DNA of 64,000 bases from Phorcus lineatus. Taxonomy: Eukaryota > Mollusca > Gastropoda > Trochida > Trochidae. The stretch's first letter is position 1. The number at the start of each line of letters is the position of its first letter. The stretch is from the NCBI GenBank assembly GCA_921293015.1, contig OV121090.1, positions 35,747,082 through 35,811,081 of the forward strand, given 5' to 3'. A model generated the notes under the pieces. It was not told the origin of the DNA. It ran no database searches and worked only from the letters and a program-made list of their open reading frames with translations. The position numbers and the translations under genes are program-made. This document shows positions 25,585 to 38,479 of the stretch, one piece after another.

Positions 25585-28288
25585 GAAAGTTTGGTTTAGA
25601 AATATGCATTTTTAAAAAAGTTATCGCGCTCGCTACAACATTATGTATATTTTCGACTTAGTCTTTTTCCGCGATTTTGGTCCAAAATGGCTATCTGTAT
25701 CTCGATAAGGTCAAATCTGGAGCCTAAACCAAGAATCTGACAGGGGATTTCTTACATTCAATCGATAGAACACTATGTGATGTACATTTGATGAAAGTTT
25801 GGTTTAGAAATATGCAATTTTAAAAAAGTTATCGCGATTGCTACAACATTATGTATATTTTCGACTTAGTCTTTTTCCGCGATTTTGGTCCAAAATGGCT
25901 ATCTGTATCTCGATAAGGTCGAATCTGGAGCCTAAACCAAGAATGTGACAGGGAATTTCTTACATTCAATCGATAGTACACTATGTGATGTATATTTGAT
26001 GAAAGTTTGGTTTAGAAATATGCATTTTTACAAAAGTTATCGCGCTCGCTACAACATTATGTATATTTTCGACTTAGTCCTTTTCCGCGATTTTGGTCCA
26101 AAATGGCTATCTGTATCTCGATAAGGTCGAATCTGGAGCCTAAACCAAGAATGTGACAGGGAATTTCTTACATTCAATCGATAGAACACAATGTGATGTA
26201 CATTTGATGAAAGTTTGGTTTAGATATATGCATTTTGACAAAAGTTATCGCGCTCGCTACAACATTATGTATATTTTCGACTTAGTCTTTTTCCGCGATT
26301 TTGGTCCAAAATGGCTATCTGTATCTCGATAAGGTCGAATCTGGAGCCTAAACCAAGAATGTGACAGGGAATTTCTTACATTCAATCGATAGAACACAAT
26401 GTGATGTACATTTGATGAAAGTTTGGTTTAGAAATATGCATTTTTAAAAAAGTTATCGCGCTCGCTACAACATTATGTATATTTTCGACTTAGTCTTTTT
26501 CCGCGATTTTGGTCCAAAATGGCTATCTGTATCTCGATAAGGTCGAATCTGGAGCCTAAACCAAGAATGTGACAGGGAATTTCTTACATTCAATCGATAG
26601 AACACAATGTGATGTACATTTGATGAAAGTTTGGTTTAGAAATATGCATTTTTACAAAAGTTATCGCGCTCGCTACAACATTATGTATATTTTCGACTTA
26701 GTCTTTTTCCGCGATTTTGGTCCAAAATGGCTATCTGTATCTCGATAAGGTCGAATCTGGAGCCTAAACCAAGAATGTGACAGGGAATTTCTTACATTCA
26801 ATCGATAGAACACAATGTGATGTACATTTGATGAAAGTTTGGTTTAGAAATATGCATTTTTACAAAAGTTATCGCGCTCGCTACAACATTATGTATATTT
26901 TCGACTTAGTCTTTTTCCGCGATTTTGGTCCAAAATGGCTATCTGTATCTCGATAAGGTCGAATCTGGAGCCTAAACCAAGAACGTGACATTGAATTTCT
27001 TACATTCAATCGATAGAACACAATGTGATGTACATTTGATGAAAGTTTGGTTTAGAAATATGCATTTTTAAAAAAGTTATCGCGCTCGCTACAACATTAT
27101 GTATATTTTCGACTTAGTCTTTTTCCGCGATTTTGGTCCAAAATGGCTATCTGTATCTCGATAAGGTCAAATCTGGAGCCTAAACCAAGAATGTGACAGG
27201 GAATTTCTTACATACAATCGATATTACACTATGTAATGTACATTTGATGAAAGTTTGGTTTAGAAATATGCATTTTTAAAAAAGTTATCGCGCTCGCTAC
27301 AACATTATGTATATTTTCGACTTAGTCTTTTTCCGCGATTTTGGTCCAAAATGGCTATCTGTATCTCGATAAGGTCGAATCTGGAGCCTAAACCAAGAAT
27401 GTGACAGGGAATTTCTTACATTCAATCGATAGTACACTATGTGATGTATATTTGATGAAAGTTTGGTTTAGAAATATGCATTTTTACAAAAGTTATCGCG
27501 CTCGCTACAACATTATGTATATTTTCGACTCAGTCCTTTTCCGCGATTTTGGTCCAAAATGGCTATCTGTATCTCGATAAGGTCGAATCTGGAGCCTAAA
27601 CCAAGAATGTGACAGGGAATTTCTTACATTCAATCGATAGAACACAATGTGATGTACATTTGATGAAAGTTTGGTTTAGATATATGCATTTTGACAAAAG
27701 TTATCGCGCTCGCTACAACATTATGTATATTTTCGACTTAGTCTTTTTCCGCGATTTTGGTCCAAAATGGCTATCTGTATCTCGATAAGGTCGAATCTGG
27801 AGCCTAAACCAAGAATGTGACAGGGAATTTCTTACATTCAATCGATAGAACACAATGTGATGTACATTTGATGAAAGTTTGGTTTAGAAATATGCATTTT
27901 TACAAAAGTTATCGCGCTCGCTACAACATTATGTATATTTTCGACTTAGTCTTTTTCCGCGATTTTGGTCCAAAATGGCTATCTGTATCTCGATAAGGTC
28001 GAATCTGGAGCCTAAACCAAGAATGTGACAGGGAATTTCTTACATTCAATCGATAGAACACAATGTGATGTACATTTGATGAAAGTTTGGTTTAGAAATA
28101 TGCATTTTTACAAAAGTTATCGCGCTCGCTACAACATTATGTATATTTTCGACTTAGTCTTTTTCCGCGATTTTGGTCCAAAATGGCTATCTGTATCTCG
28201 ATAAGGTCAAATCTGGAGCCTAAACCAAGAATCTGACAGGGAATTTCTTACATTCAATCGATAGTACACTATGTGATGTACATTTGAT
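24961..28288 (+). repeat. 16-monomer HOR, unit A (3,328 bp)
   Basis: Markers in order are cgactttgg/cgattagg, the catttttttaaaag monomer, caggggattt (25741), the gcaatttt/gcgattgct monomer (25793), ttttgacaaaag (26209 and again 27665), gaacgtgacattg (26981) and a gatgtatatt change before 26001 and 27457. Each recurs 3,328 bp later. Within the unit the ttttgacaaaag block occurs twice, seven monomers apart, so the 16-mer contains an older partial duplication. Confidence 0.88.
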
Positions 28289-31200
28289 GAAAGTTTGGTT
28301 TAGAAATATGCATTTTTACAAAAGTTATCGCGCTCGCTACAACATTATGTATATTTTCGACTTAGTCTTTTTCCGCGACTTTGGTCCAAAATGGCTATCT
28401 GTATCTCGATTAGGTCAAATCTGGAGCCTAAACCAAGAATGTGACAGGGAATTTCTTACATACAATCGATATTACACTATGTAATGTACATTTGATGAAA
28501 GTTTGGTTTAGAAATATGCATTTTTAAAAAAGTTATCGCGCTCGCTACAACATTATGTATATTTTCGACTTAGTCTTTTTCCGCGATTTTGGTCCAAAAT
28601 GGCTATCTGTATCTCGATAAGGTCGAATCTGGAGCCTAAACCAAGAATGTGACAGGGAATTTCTTACATTCAATCGATAGAACACAATGTGATGTACATT
28701 TGATGAAAGTTTGGTTTAGAAATATGCATTTTTTTAAAAGTTATCGCGCTCGCTACAACATTATGTATATTTTCGACTTAGTCTTTTTCCGCGATTTTGG
28801 TCCAAAATGGCTATCTGTATCTCGATAAGGTCGAATCTGGAGCCTAAACCAAGAATCTGACAGGGAATTTCTTACATTCAATCGATAGAACACAATGTGA
28901 TGTACATTTGATGAAAGTTTGGTTTAGAAATATGCATTTTTAAAAAAGTTATCGCGCTCGCTACAACATTATGTATATTTTCGACTTAGTCTTTTTCCGC
29001 GATTTTGGTCCAAAATGGCTATCTGTATCTCGATAAGGTCAAATCTGGAGCCTAAACCAAGAATCTGACAGGGGATTTCTTACATTCAATCGATAGAACA
29101 CTATGTGATGTACATTTGATGAAAGTTTGGTTTAGAAATATGCAATTTTAAAAAAGTTATCGCGATTGCTACAACATTATGTATATTTTCGACTTAGTCT
29201 TTTTCCGCGATTTTGGTCCAAAATGGCTATCTGTATCTCGATAAGGTCGAATCTGGAGCCTAAACCAAGAATGTGACAGGGAATTTCTTACATTCAATCG
29301 ATAGTACACTATGTGATGTATATTTGATGAAAGTTTGGTTTAGAAATATGCATTTTTACAAAAGTTATCGCGCTCGCTACAACATTATGTATATTTTCGA
29401 CTTAGTCCTTTTCCGCGATTTTGGTCCAAAATGGCTATCTGTATCTCGATAAGGTCGAATCTGGAGCCTAAACCAAGAATGTGACAGGGAATTTCTTACA
29501 TTCAATCGATAGAACACAATGTGATGTACATTTGATGAAAGTTTGGTTTAGATATATGCATTTTGACAAAAGTTATCGCGCTCGCTACAACATTATGTAT
29601 ATTTTCGACTTAGTCTTTTTCCGCGATTTTGGTCCAAAATGGCTATCTGTATCTCGATAAGGTCGAATCTGGAGCCTAAACCAAGAATGTGACAGGGAAT
29701 TTCTTACATTCAATCGATAGAACACAATGTGATGTACATTTGATGAAAGTTTGGTTTAGAAATATGCATTTTTAAAAAAGTTATCGCGCTCGCTACAACA
29801 TTATGTATATTTTCGACTTAGTCTTTTTCCGCGATTTTGGTCCAAAATGGCTATCTGTATCTCGATAAGGTCGAATCTGGAGCCTAAACCAAGAATGTGA
29901 CAGGGAATTTCTTACATTCAATCGATAGAACACAATGTGATGTACATTTGATGAAAGTTTGGTTTAGAAATATGCATTTTTACAAAAGTTATCGCGCTCG
30001 CTACAACATTATGTATATTTTCGACTTAGTCTTTTTCCGCGATTTTGGTCCAAAATGGCTATCTGTATCTCGATAAGGTCGAATCTGGAGCCTAAACCAA
30101 GAATGTGACAGGGAATTTCTTACATTCAATCGATAGAACACAATGTGATGTACATTTGATGAAAGTTTGGTTTAGAAATATGCATTTTTACAAAAGTTAT
30201 CGCGCTCGCTACAACATTATGTATATTTTCGACTTAGTCTTTTTCCGCGATTTTGGTCCAAAATGGCTATCTGTATCTCGATAAGGTCGAATCTGGAGCC
30301 TAAACCAAGAACGTGACATTGAATTTCTTACATTCAATCGATAGAACACAATGTGATGTACATTTGATGAAAGTTTGGTTTAGAAATATGCATTTTTAAA
30401 AAAGTTATCGCGCTCGCTACAACATTATGTATATTTTCGACTTAGTCTTTTTCCGCGATTTTGGTCCAAAATGGCTATCTGTATCTCGATAAGGTCAAAT
30501 CTGGAGCCTAAACCAAGAATGTGACAGGGAATTTCTTACATACAATCGATATTACACTATGTAATGTACATTTGATGAAAGTTTGGTTTAGAAATATGCA
30601 TTTTTAAAAAAGTTATCGCGCTCGCTACAACATTATGTATATTTTCGACTTAGTCTTTTTCCGCGATTTTGGTCCAAAATGGCTATCTGTATCTCGATAA
30701 GGTCGAATCTGGAGCCTAAACCAAGAATGTGACAGGGAATTTCTTACATTCAATCGATAGTACACTATGTGATGTATATTTGATGAAAGTTTGGTTTAGA
30801 AATATGCATTTTTACAAAAGTTATCGCGCTCGCTACAACATTATGTATATTTTCGACTCAGTCCTTTTCCGCGATTTTGGTCCAAAATGGCTATCTGTAT
30901 CTCGATAAGGTCGAATCTGGAGCCTAAACCAAGAATGTGACAGGGAATTTCTTACATTCAATCGATAGAACACAATGTGATGTACATTTGATGAAAGTTT
31001 GGTTTAGATATATGCATTTTGACAAAAGTTATCGCGCTCGCTACAACATTATGTATATTTTCGACTTAGTCTTTTTCCGCGATTTTGGTCCAAAATGGCT
31101 ATCTGTATCTCGATAAGGTCGAATCTGGAGCCTAAACCAAGAATGTGACAGGGAATTTCTTACATTCAATCGATAGAACACAATGTGATGTACATTTGAT

Positions 31201-31616
31201 GAAAGTTTGGTTTAGAAATATGCATTTTTACAAAAGTTATCGCGCTCGCTACAACATTATGTATATTTTCGACTTAGTCTTTTTCCGCGATTTTGGTCCA
31301 AAATGGCTATCTGTATCTCGATAAGGTCGAATCTGGAGCCTAAACCAAGAATGTGACAGGGAATTTCTTACATTCAATCGATAGAACACAATGTGATGTA
31401 CATTTGATGAAAGTTTGGTTTAGAAATATGCATTTTTACAAAAGTTATCGCGCTCGCTACAACATTATGTATATTTTCGACTTAGTCTTTTTCCGCGATT
31501 TTGGTCCAAAATGGCTATCTGTATCTCGATAAGGTCAAATCTGGAGCCTAAACCAAGAATCTGACAGGGAATTTCTTACATTCAATCGATAGTACACTAT
31601 GTGATGTACATTTGAT
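28289..31616 (+). repeat. 16-monomer HOR, unit B (3,328 bp)
   Basis: Tandem copy of 24961-28288. caggggattt is at 29069 (25741 + 3,328), ttttgacaaaag monomers are at 29537 and 30993, and gaacgtgacattg is at 30309. All 16 monomers agree at the diagnostic bases I compared. At 31617 the order switches to the 17889-type segment instead of starting a third unit. Confidence 0.88.
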
Positions 31617-34320
31617 GAAAGTTTGGTTTAGAAATATGCATTTTTAAAAAAGTTATCGCGCTCGCTACAACATTATGTATATTTTCGACTTAGTCTTTTT
31701 CCGCGATTTTGGTCCAAAATGGCTATCTGTATCTCGATAAGGTCGAATCTGGAGCCTAAACCAAGAACGTGACATTGAATTTCTTACATTCAATCGATAG
31801 AACACAATGTGATGTACATTTGATGAAAGTTTGGTTTAGAAATATGCATTTTTAAAAAAGTTATCGCGCTCGCTACAACATTATGTATATTTTCGACTTA
31901 GTCTTTTTCCGCGATTTTGGTCCAAAATGGCTATCTGTATCTCGATAAGGTCAAATCTGGAGCCTAAACCAAGAATGTGACAGGGAATTTCTTACATACA
32001 ATCGATATTACACTATGTAATGTACATTTGATGAAAGTTTGGTTTAGAAATATGCATTTTTAAAAAAGTTATCGCGCTCGCTACAACATTATGTATATTT
32101 TCGACTTAGTCTTTTTCCGCGATTTTGGTCCAAAATGGCTATCTGTATCTCGATAAGGTCGAATCTGGAGCCTAAACCAAGAATCTGACAGGGAATTTCT
32201 TACATTCAATCGATAGAACACAATGTGATGTACATTTGATGAAAGTTTGGTTTAGAAATATGCATTTTTACAAAAAATATCGCGCTCGCTACAACATTAT
32301 GTATATTTTCGACTTAGTCTTTTTCCGCGATTTTGGTCCAAAATGGCTATCTGTATCTCGATAAGGTCAAATCTGGAGCCTAAACCAAGAATCTGACAGG
32401 GAATTTCTTACATGCAATCGATAGAACACAATGTGATGTACATTTGATGAAAGTTTGGTTTAGATATATGCATTTTTACAAAAGTTATCGCGCTCGCTAC
32501 AACATTATGTATATTTTCGACTTAGTCTTTTTCCGCGATTTTGGTCCAAAATGGCTATCTGTATCTCGATTAGGTCAAATCTGGAGCCTAAACCAAGAAC
32601 GTGACATTGAATTTCTTACATTCAATCGATAGAACACAATGTGATGTACATTTGATGAAAGTTTGGTTTAGAAATATGCATTTTTAAAAAAGTTATCGCG
32701 CTCGCTACAACATTATGTATATTTTCGACTTAGTCTTTTTCCGCGATTTTGGTCCAAAATGGCTATCTGTATCTCGATAAGGTCAAATCTGGAGCCTAAA
32801 CCAAGAATGTGACAGGGAATTTCTTACATACAATCGATATTACACTATGTAATGTACATTTGATGAAAGTTTGGTTTAGAAATATGCATTTTTAAAAAAG
32901 TTATCGCGCTCGCTACAACATTATGTATATTTTCGACTTAGTCTTTTTCCGCGATTTTGGTCCAAAATGGCTATCTGTATCTCGATAAGGTCGAATCTGG
33001 AGCCTAAACCAAGAATCTGACAGGGAATTTCTTACATTCAATCGATAGAACACAATGTGATGTACATTTGATGAAAGTTTGGTTTAGAAATATGCATTTT
33101 TACAAAAGTTATCGCGCTCGCTACAACATTATGTATATTTTCGACTTAGTCTTTTTCCGCGATTTTGGTCCAAAATGGCTATCTGTATCTCGATAAGGTC
33201 AAATCTGGAGCCTAAACCAAGAATCTGACAGGGAATTTCTTACATGCAATCGATAGAACACAATGTGATGTACATTTGATGAAAGTTTGGTTTAGATATA
33301 TGCATTTTTACAAAAGTTATCGCGCTCGCTACAACATTATGTATATTTTCGACTTAGTCTTTTTCCGCGATTTTGGTCCAAAATTGCTATCTGTATCTCG
33401 ATTAGGTCAAATCTGGAGCCTAAACCAAGAATGTGACAGGGAATTTCTTACATACAATCGATAGTACACTATGTAATGTACATTTGATGAAAGTTTGGTT
33501 TAGAAATATGCATTTTTAAAAAAGTTATCGCGCTCGCTACAACATTATGTATATTTTCGACTTAGTCTTTTTCCGCGATTTTGGTCCAAAATGGCTATCT
33601 GTATCTCGATAAGGTCGAATCTGGAGCCTAAACCAAGAATGTGACAGGGAATTTCTTACATTCAATCGATAGTACACTATGTGATGTACATTTGATGAAA
33701 GTTTGGTTTAGAAATATGCATTTTTAAAAAAGTTATCGCGCTCGCTACAACATTATGTATATTTTCGACTTAGTCTTTTTCCGCGATTTTGGTCCAAAAT
33801 GGCTATCTGTATCTCGATAAGGTCGAATCTGGAGCCTAAACCAAGAATCTGACAGGGAATTTCTTACATTCAATCGATAGAACACAATGTGATGTACATT
33901 TGATGAAAGTTTGGTTTAGAAATATGCATTTTTAAAAAAGTTATCGCGCTCGCTACAACATTATGTATATTTTCGACTTAGTCTTTTTCCGCGATTTTGG
34001 TCCAAAATGGCTATCTGTATCTCGATAAGGTCGAATCTGGAGCCTAAACCAAGAATGTGACAGGGAATTTCTTACATTCAATCGATAGAACACAATGTGA
34101 TGTACATTTGATGAAAGTTTGGTTTAGATATATGCATTTTTACAAAAGTTATCGCGCTCGCTACAACATTATGTATATTTTCGACTTAGTCTTTTTCCGC
34201 GATTTTGGTCCAAAATGGCTATCTGTATCTCGATAAGGTCAAATCTGGAGCCTAAACCAAGAATGTGACAGGGAATTTCTTACATTCAATCGATAGTACA
34301 CTATGTGATGTACATTTGAT
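31617..34320 (+). repeat. 13-monomer long-range copy of 17889-20592
   Basis: Offset is exactly 66 monomers (13,728 bp). The shared order includes gaacgtgacattg (31765), catacaatcgatatt, acaaaaaatatcg (about 32272), gatatatg with cgattagg (32449), and the catgcaatc/gatatatg/cgatagtac triplet at 33073. Differences are few: gatgaaag instead of gataaaag at 32657, a private ccaaaattgct near 33379, and gtg instead of ctg in the 33905 monomer. The copy is displaced, not adjacent, which implies later insertion or expansion of the 21-31.6 kb interval. Confidence 0.82.
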
Positions 34321-34944
34321 GAAAGTTTGGTTTAGAAATATGCATTTTTACAAAAGTTATCGCGCTCGCTACAACATTATGTATATTTTCGACTTAGTCT
34401 TTTTCCGCGACTTTGGTCCAAAATGGCTATCTGTATCTCGATTAGGTCAAATCTGGAGCCTAAACCAAGAATGTGACAGGGAATTTCTTACATACAATCG
34501 ATATTACACTATGTAATGTACATTTGATGAAAGTTAGGTTTAGAAATATGCATTTTTAAAAAAGTTATCGCGCTCGCTACAACATTATGTATATTTTCGA
34601 CTTAGTCTTTTTCCGCGATTTTGGTCCAAAATGGCTATCTGTATCTCGATAAGGTCGAATCTGGAGCCTAAACCAAGAATGTGACAGGGAATTTCTTACA
34701 TTCAATCGATAGAACACAATGTGATGTACATTTGATGAAAGTTTGGTTTAGAAATATGCATTTTTTAAAAAGTTATCGCGCTCGCTACAACATTATGTAT
34801 ATTTTCGACTTAGTCTTTTTCCGCGATTTTGGTCCAAAATGGCTATCTGTATCTCGATAAGGTCGAATCTGGAGCCTAAACCAAGAATCTGACAGGGAAT
34901 TTCTTACATTCAATCGATAGAACACAATGTGATGTACATTTGAT
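34321..34944 (+). repeat. Three linking monomers
   Basis: These are of the 24961-25584 type: acaaaag with cgactttgg, cgattagg and gatatt; then a plain monomer with a private gttagg change near 34533; then a monomer whose A/T tract is ttttttaaaaag. They join the long-range copy to the following 6-monomer units. Confidence 0.75.
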
Positions 34945-37024
34945 GAAAGTTTGGTTTAGAAATATGCATTTTTAAAAAAGTTATCGCGCTCGCTACAACA
35001 TTATGTATATTTTCGACTTAGTCTTTTTCCGCGATTTTGGTCCAAAATGGCTATCTGTATCTCGATAAGGTCAAATCTGGAGCCTAAACCAAGAATCTGA
35101 CAGGGGATTTCTTACATTCAATCGATAGAACACAATGTGATGTACATTTGATGAAAGTTTGGTTTAGAAATATGCAATTTTAAAAAAGTTATCGCGATTG
35201 CTACAACATTATGTATATTTTCGACTTAGTCTTTTTCCGCGACTTTGGTCCAAAATGGCTATCTGTATCTCGATTAGGTCAAATCTGGAGCCTAAACCAA
35301 GAATGTGACAGGGAATTTCTTACATTCAATCGATAGAACACAATGTGATGTACATTTGATGAAAGTTTGGTTTAGAAATATGCATTTTTTAAAAAGTTAT
35401 CGCGCTCGCTACAACATTATGTATATTTTCGACTTAGTCTTTTTCCGCGATTTTGGTCCAAAATGGCTATCTGTATCTCGATAAGGTCAAATCTGGAGCC
35501 TAAACCAAGAATGTGACAGGGAATTTCTTACATTCAATCGATAGAACACAATGTGATGTACATTTGATGAAAGTTTGGTTTAGATATATGCATTTTTAAA
35601 AAAGTTATCGCGCTCGCTACAACATTATGTATATTTTCGACTTAGTCTTTTTCCGCGATTTTGGTCCAAAATGGCTATCTGTATCTCGATAAGGTCGAAT
35701 CTGGAGCCTAAACCAAGAATCTGACAGGAAATTTCTTACATTCAATCGATAGAACACAATGTGATGTACATTTGATGAAAGTTTGGTTTAGAAATATGCA
35801 TTTTTAAAAAAGTTATCGCGCTCGCTACAACATTATGTATATTTTCGACTTAGTCTTTTTCCGCGATTTTGGTCCAAAATGGCTATCTGTATCTCGATAA
35901 GGTCGAATCTGGAGCCTAAACCAAGAATGTGACAGGGAATTTCTTACATTCAATCGATAGAACACAATGTGATGTACATTTGATGAAAGTTTGGTTTAGA
36001 AATATGCATTTTTTTAAAAGTTATCGCGCTCGCTACAACATTATGTATATTTTCGACTTAGTCTTTTTCCGCGATTTTGGTCCAAAATGGCTATCTGTAT
36101 CTCGATAAGGTCGAATCTGGAGCCTAAACCAAGAATCTGACAGGGAATTTCTTACATTCAATCGATAGAACACAATGTGATGTACATTTGATGAAAGTTT
36201 GGTTTAGAAATATGCATTTTTAAAAAAGTTATCGCGCTCGCTACAACATTATGTATATTTTCGACTTAGTCTTTTTCCGCGATTTTGGTCCAAAATGGCT
36301 ATCTGTATCTCGATAAGGTCAAATCTGGAGCCTAAACCAAGAATCTGACAGGGGATTTCTTACATTCAATCGATAGAACACTATGTGATGTACATTTGAT
36401 GAAAGTTTGGTTTAGAAATATGCAATTTTAAAAAAGTTATCGCGATTGCTACAACATTATGTATATTTTCGACTTAGTCTTTTTCCGCGACTTTGGTCCA
36501 AAATGGCTATCTGTATCTCGATTAGGTCAAATCTGGAGCCTAAACCAAGAATGTGACAGGGAATTTCTTACATTCAATCGATAGAACACAATGTGATGTA
36601 CATTTGATGAAAGTTTGGTTTAGAAATATGCATTTTTTAAAAAGTTATCGCGCTCGCTACAACATTATGTATATTTTCGACTTAGTCTTTTTCCGCGATT
36701 TTGGTCCAAAATGGCTATCTGTATCTCGATAAGGTCAAATCTGGAGCCTAAACCAAGAATGTGACAGGGAATTTCTTACATTCAATCGATAGAACACAAT
36801 GTGATGTACATTTGATGAAAGTTTGGTTTAGATATATGCATTTTTAAAAAAGTTATCGCGCTCGCTACAACATTATGTATATTTTCGACTTAGTCTTTTT
36901 CCGCGATTTTGGTCCAAAATGGCTATCTGTATCTCGATAAGGTCGAATCTGGAGCCTAAACCAAGAATCTGACAGGAAATTTCTTACATTCAATCGATAG
37001 AACACAATGTGATGTACATTTGAT
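34945..37024 (+). repeat. 6-monomer HOR, one full and one partial unit
   Basis: Unit 34945-36192 and the start of the next (36193-37024) share the order: caggggattt (35101, 36349); gcaatttt/gcgattgct with cgactttgg and cgattagg; ttttttaaaaag; gatatatg with taaaaaag and ctgacaggaaat. The fifth position is plain, and the sixth (catttttttaaaag) is present only in unit one. The second unit runs into the divergent monomer at 37.16 kb. Confidence 0.82.
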
Positions 37025-37160
37025 GAAAGTTTGGTTTAGAAATATGCATTTTTAAAAAAGTTATCGCGCTCGCTACAACATTATGTATATTTTCGACTTA
37101 GTCTTTTTCCGCGATTTTGGTCCAAAATGGCTATCTGTATCTCGATAAGGTCGAATCTGG

Positions 37161-37257
37161 AGCCAAACCAAGAATCTGACAGTAAATTAGTATTACTCAA
37201 TCGAAAGAACACATTGTAATGTACATTTGATGAAAGTTTGGTTCAGAAATATGCATT
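37161..37257 (+). repeat. Divergent monomer segment with the only indel
   Basis: Here agcctaaacc becomes agccaaacc, a one-base deletion that shifts the register of everything to the right from 208n+1 to 208n. The next bases (37183-37204) differ from a normal monomer at about nine positions (agtaaattag, tattactcaa, tcgaaag). Further changes are acattgtaatg and gttcag. In all there are roughly a dozen substitutions in about 100 bp, against a few per monomer elsewhere. It sits exactly where the left-hand variant set gives way to the tttctaaaaaag/ttttcgtcc set. It could be an old, unhomogenised boundary monomer or a local assembly error. Confidence 0.85.
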
Positions 37258-38479
37258 TCTAAAAAAGTTATCGCGCTCGCTACAACATTATGTATATTTT
37301 CGACTTAGTCTTTTTCCGCGATTTTCGTCCAAAATGGCTATCTGTATCTCGATAAGGTCAAATCTGGAGCCTAAACCAAGAATGTGACAGGGAATTTCTT
37401 ACATTCAATCGATATTACACTATGTGATGTACATTTGATGAAAGTCTGGTTTAGAAATATGCATTTTTAAAAAAGTTATCGCGCTCGCTACAACATTATG
37501 TATATTTTCGACTTAGTCTTTTTCCGCGATTTTGGTCCAAAATGGCTATCTGTATCTCGATAAGGTCGAATCTGGAGCCTAAACCAAGAATGTGACAGGG
37601 AATTTCTTACATTCAATCGATAGAACACAATGTGATGTACATTTGATGAAAGTTTGGTTTAGATATATGCATTTTTACAAAAGTTATCGCGCTCGCTACA
37701 ACATTATGTATATTTTCGACTTAGTCTTTTTCCGCGATTTTGGTCCAAAATGGCTATCTGTATCTCGATAAGGTCAAATCTGGAGCCTAAACCAAGAACG
37801 TGACATTGAATTTCTTACATTCAATCGATAGAACACAATGTGATGTACATTTGATGAAAGTTTGGTTTAGAAATATGCATTTTTAAAAAAGTTATCGCGC
37901 TCGCTACAACATTATGTATATTTTCGACTTAGTCTTTTTCCGCGATTTTCGTCCAAAATGGCTATCTGTATCTCGATAAGGTCAAATCTGGAGCCTAAAC
38001 CAAGAATGTGACAGGGAATTTCTTACATTCAATCGATAGAACACAATGTGATGTACATTTGATGAAAGTTTGGTTTAGATATATGCATTTTTAAAAAAGT
38101 TATCGCGCTCGCTACAACATTATGTATATTTTCGACTTAGTCTTTTTCCGCGATTTTGGTCCAAAATGGCTATCTGTATCTCGATAAGGTCGAATCTGGA
38201 GCCTAAACCAAGAATCTGACAGGAAATTTCTTACATTCAATCGATAGAACACAATGTGATGTACATTTGATGAAAGTTTGGTTTAGAAATATGCATTTTT
38301 AAAAAAGTTATCGCGCTCGCTACAACATTATGTATATTTTCGACTTAGTCTTTTTCCGCGATTTTGGTCCAAAATGGCTATCTGTATCTCGATAAGGTCG
38401 AATCTGGAGCCTAAACCAAGAATCTGACAGAGGATTTCCTACATTCAATCGATAGAACACAATGTGATGTACATTTGAT
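37232..38479 (+). repeat. 6-monomer HOR, unit 1 of the 6/8/6 series
   Basis: Order: tttctaaaaaag with ttttcgtcc; gaaagtctgg (37440); gatatatg/acaaaag with gaacgtgacattg (37796); ttttcgtcc; gatatatg with ctgacaggaaat; ctgacagaggatttcc. The gaaagtctgg start word is confined to four monomers (37440, 38688, 40352, 41600) and marks this series unambiguously. Confidence 0.85.

Noticed and set aside
37161-37257. Mobile-element insertion at the divergent monomer
   Set aside because: Overall length is conserved to within one base and flanking monomers stay in order. No terminal repeats, target-site duplication or extra sequence is present.
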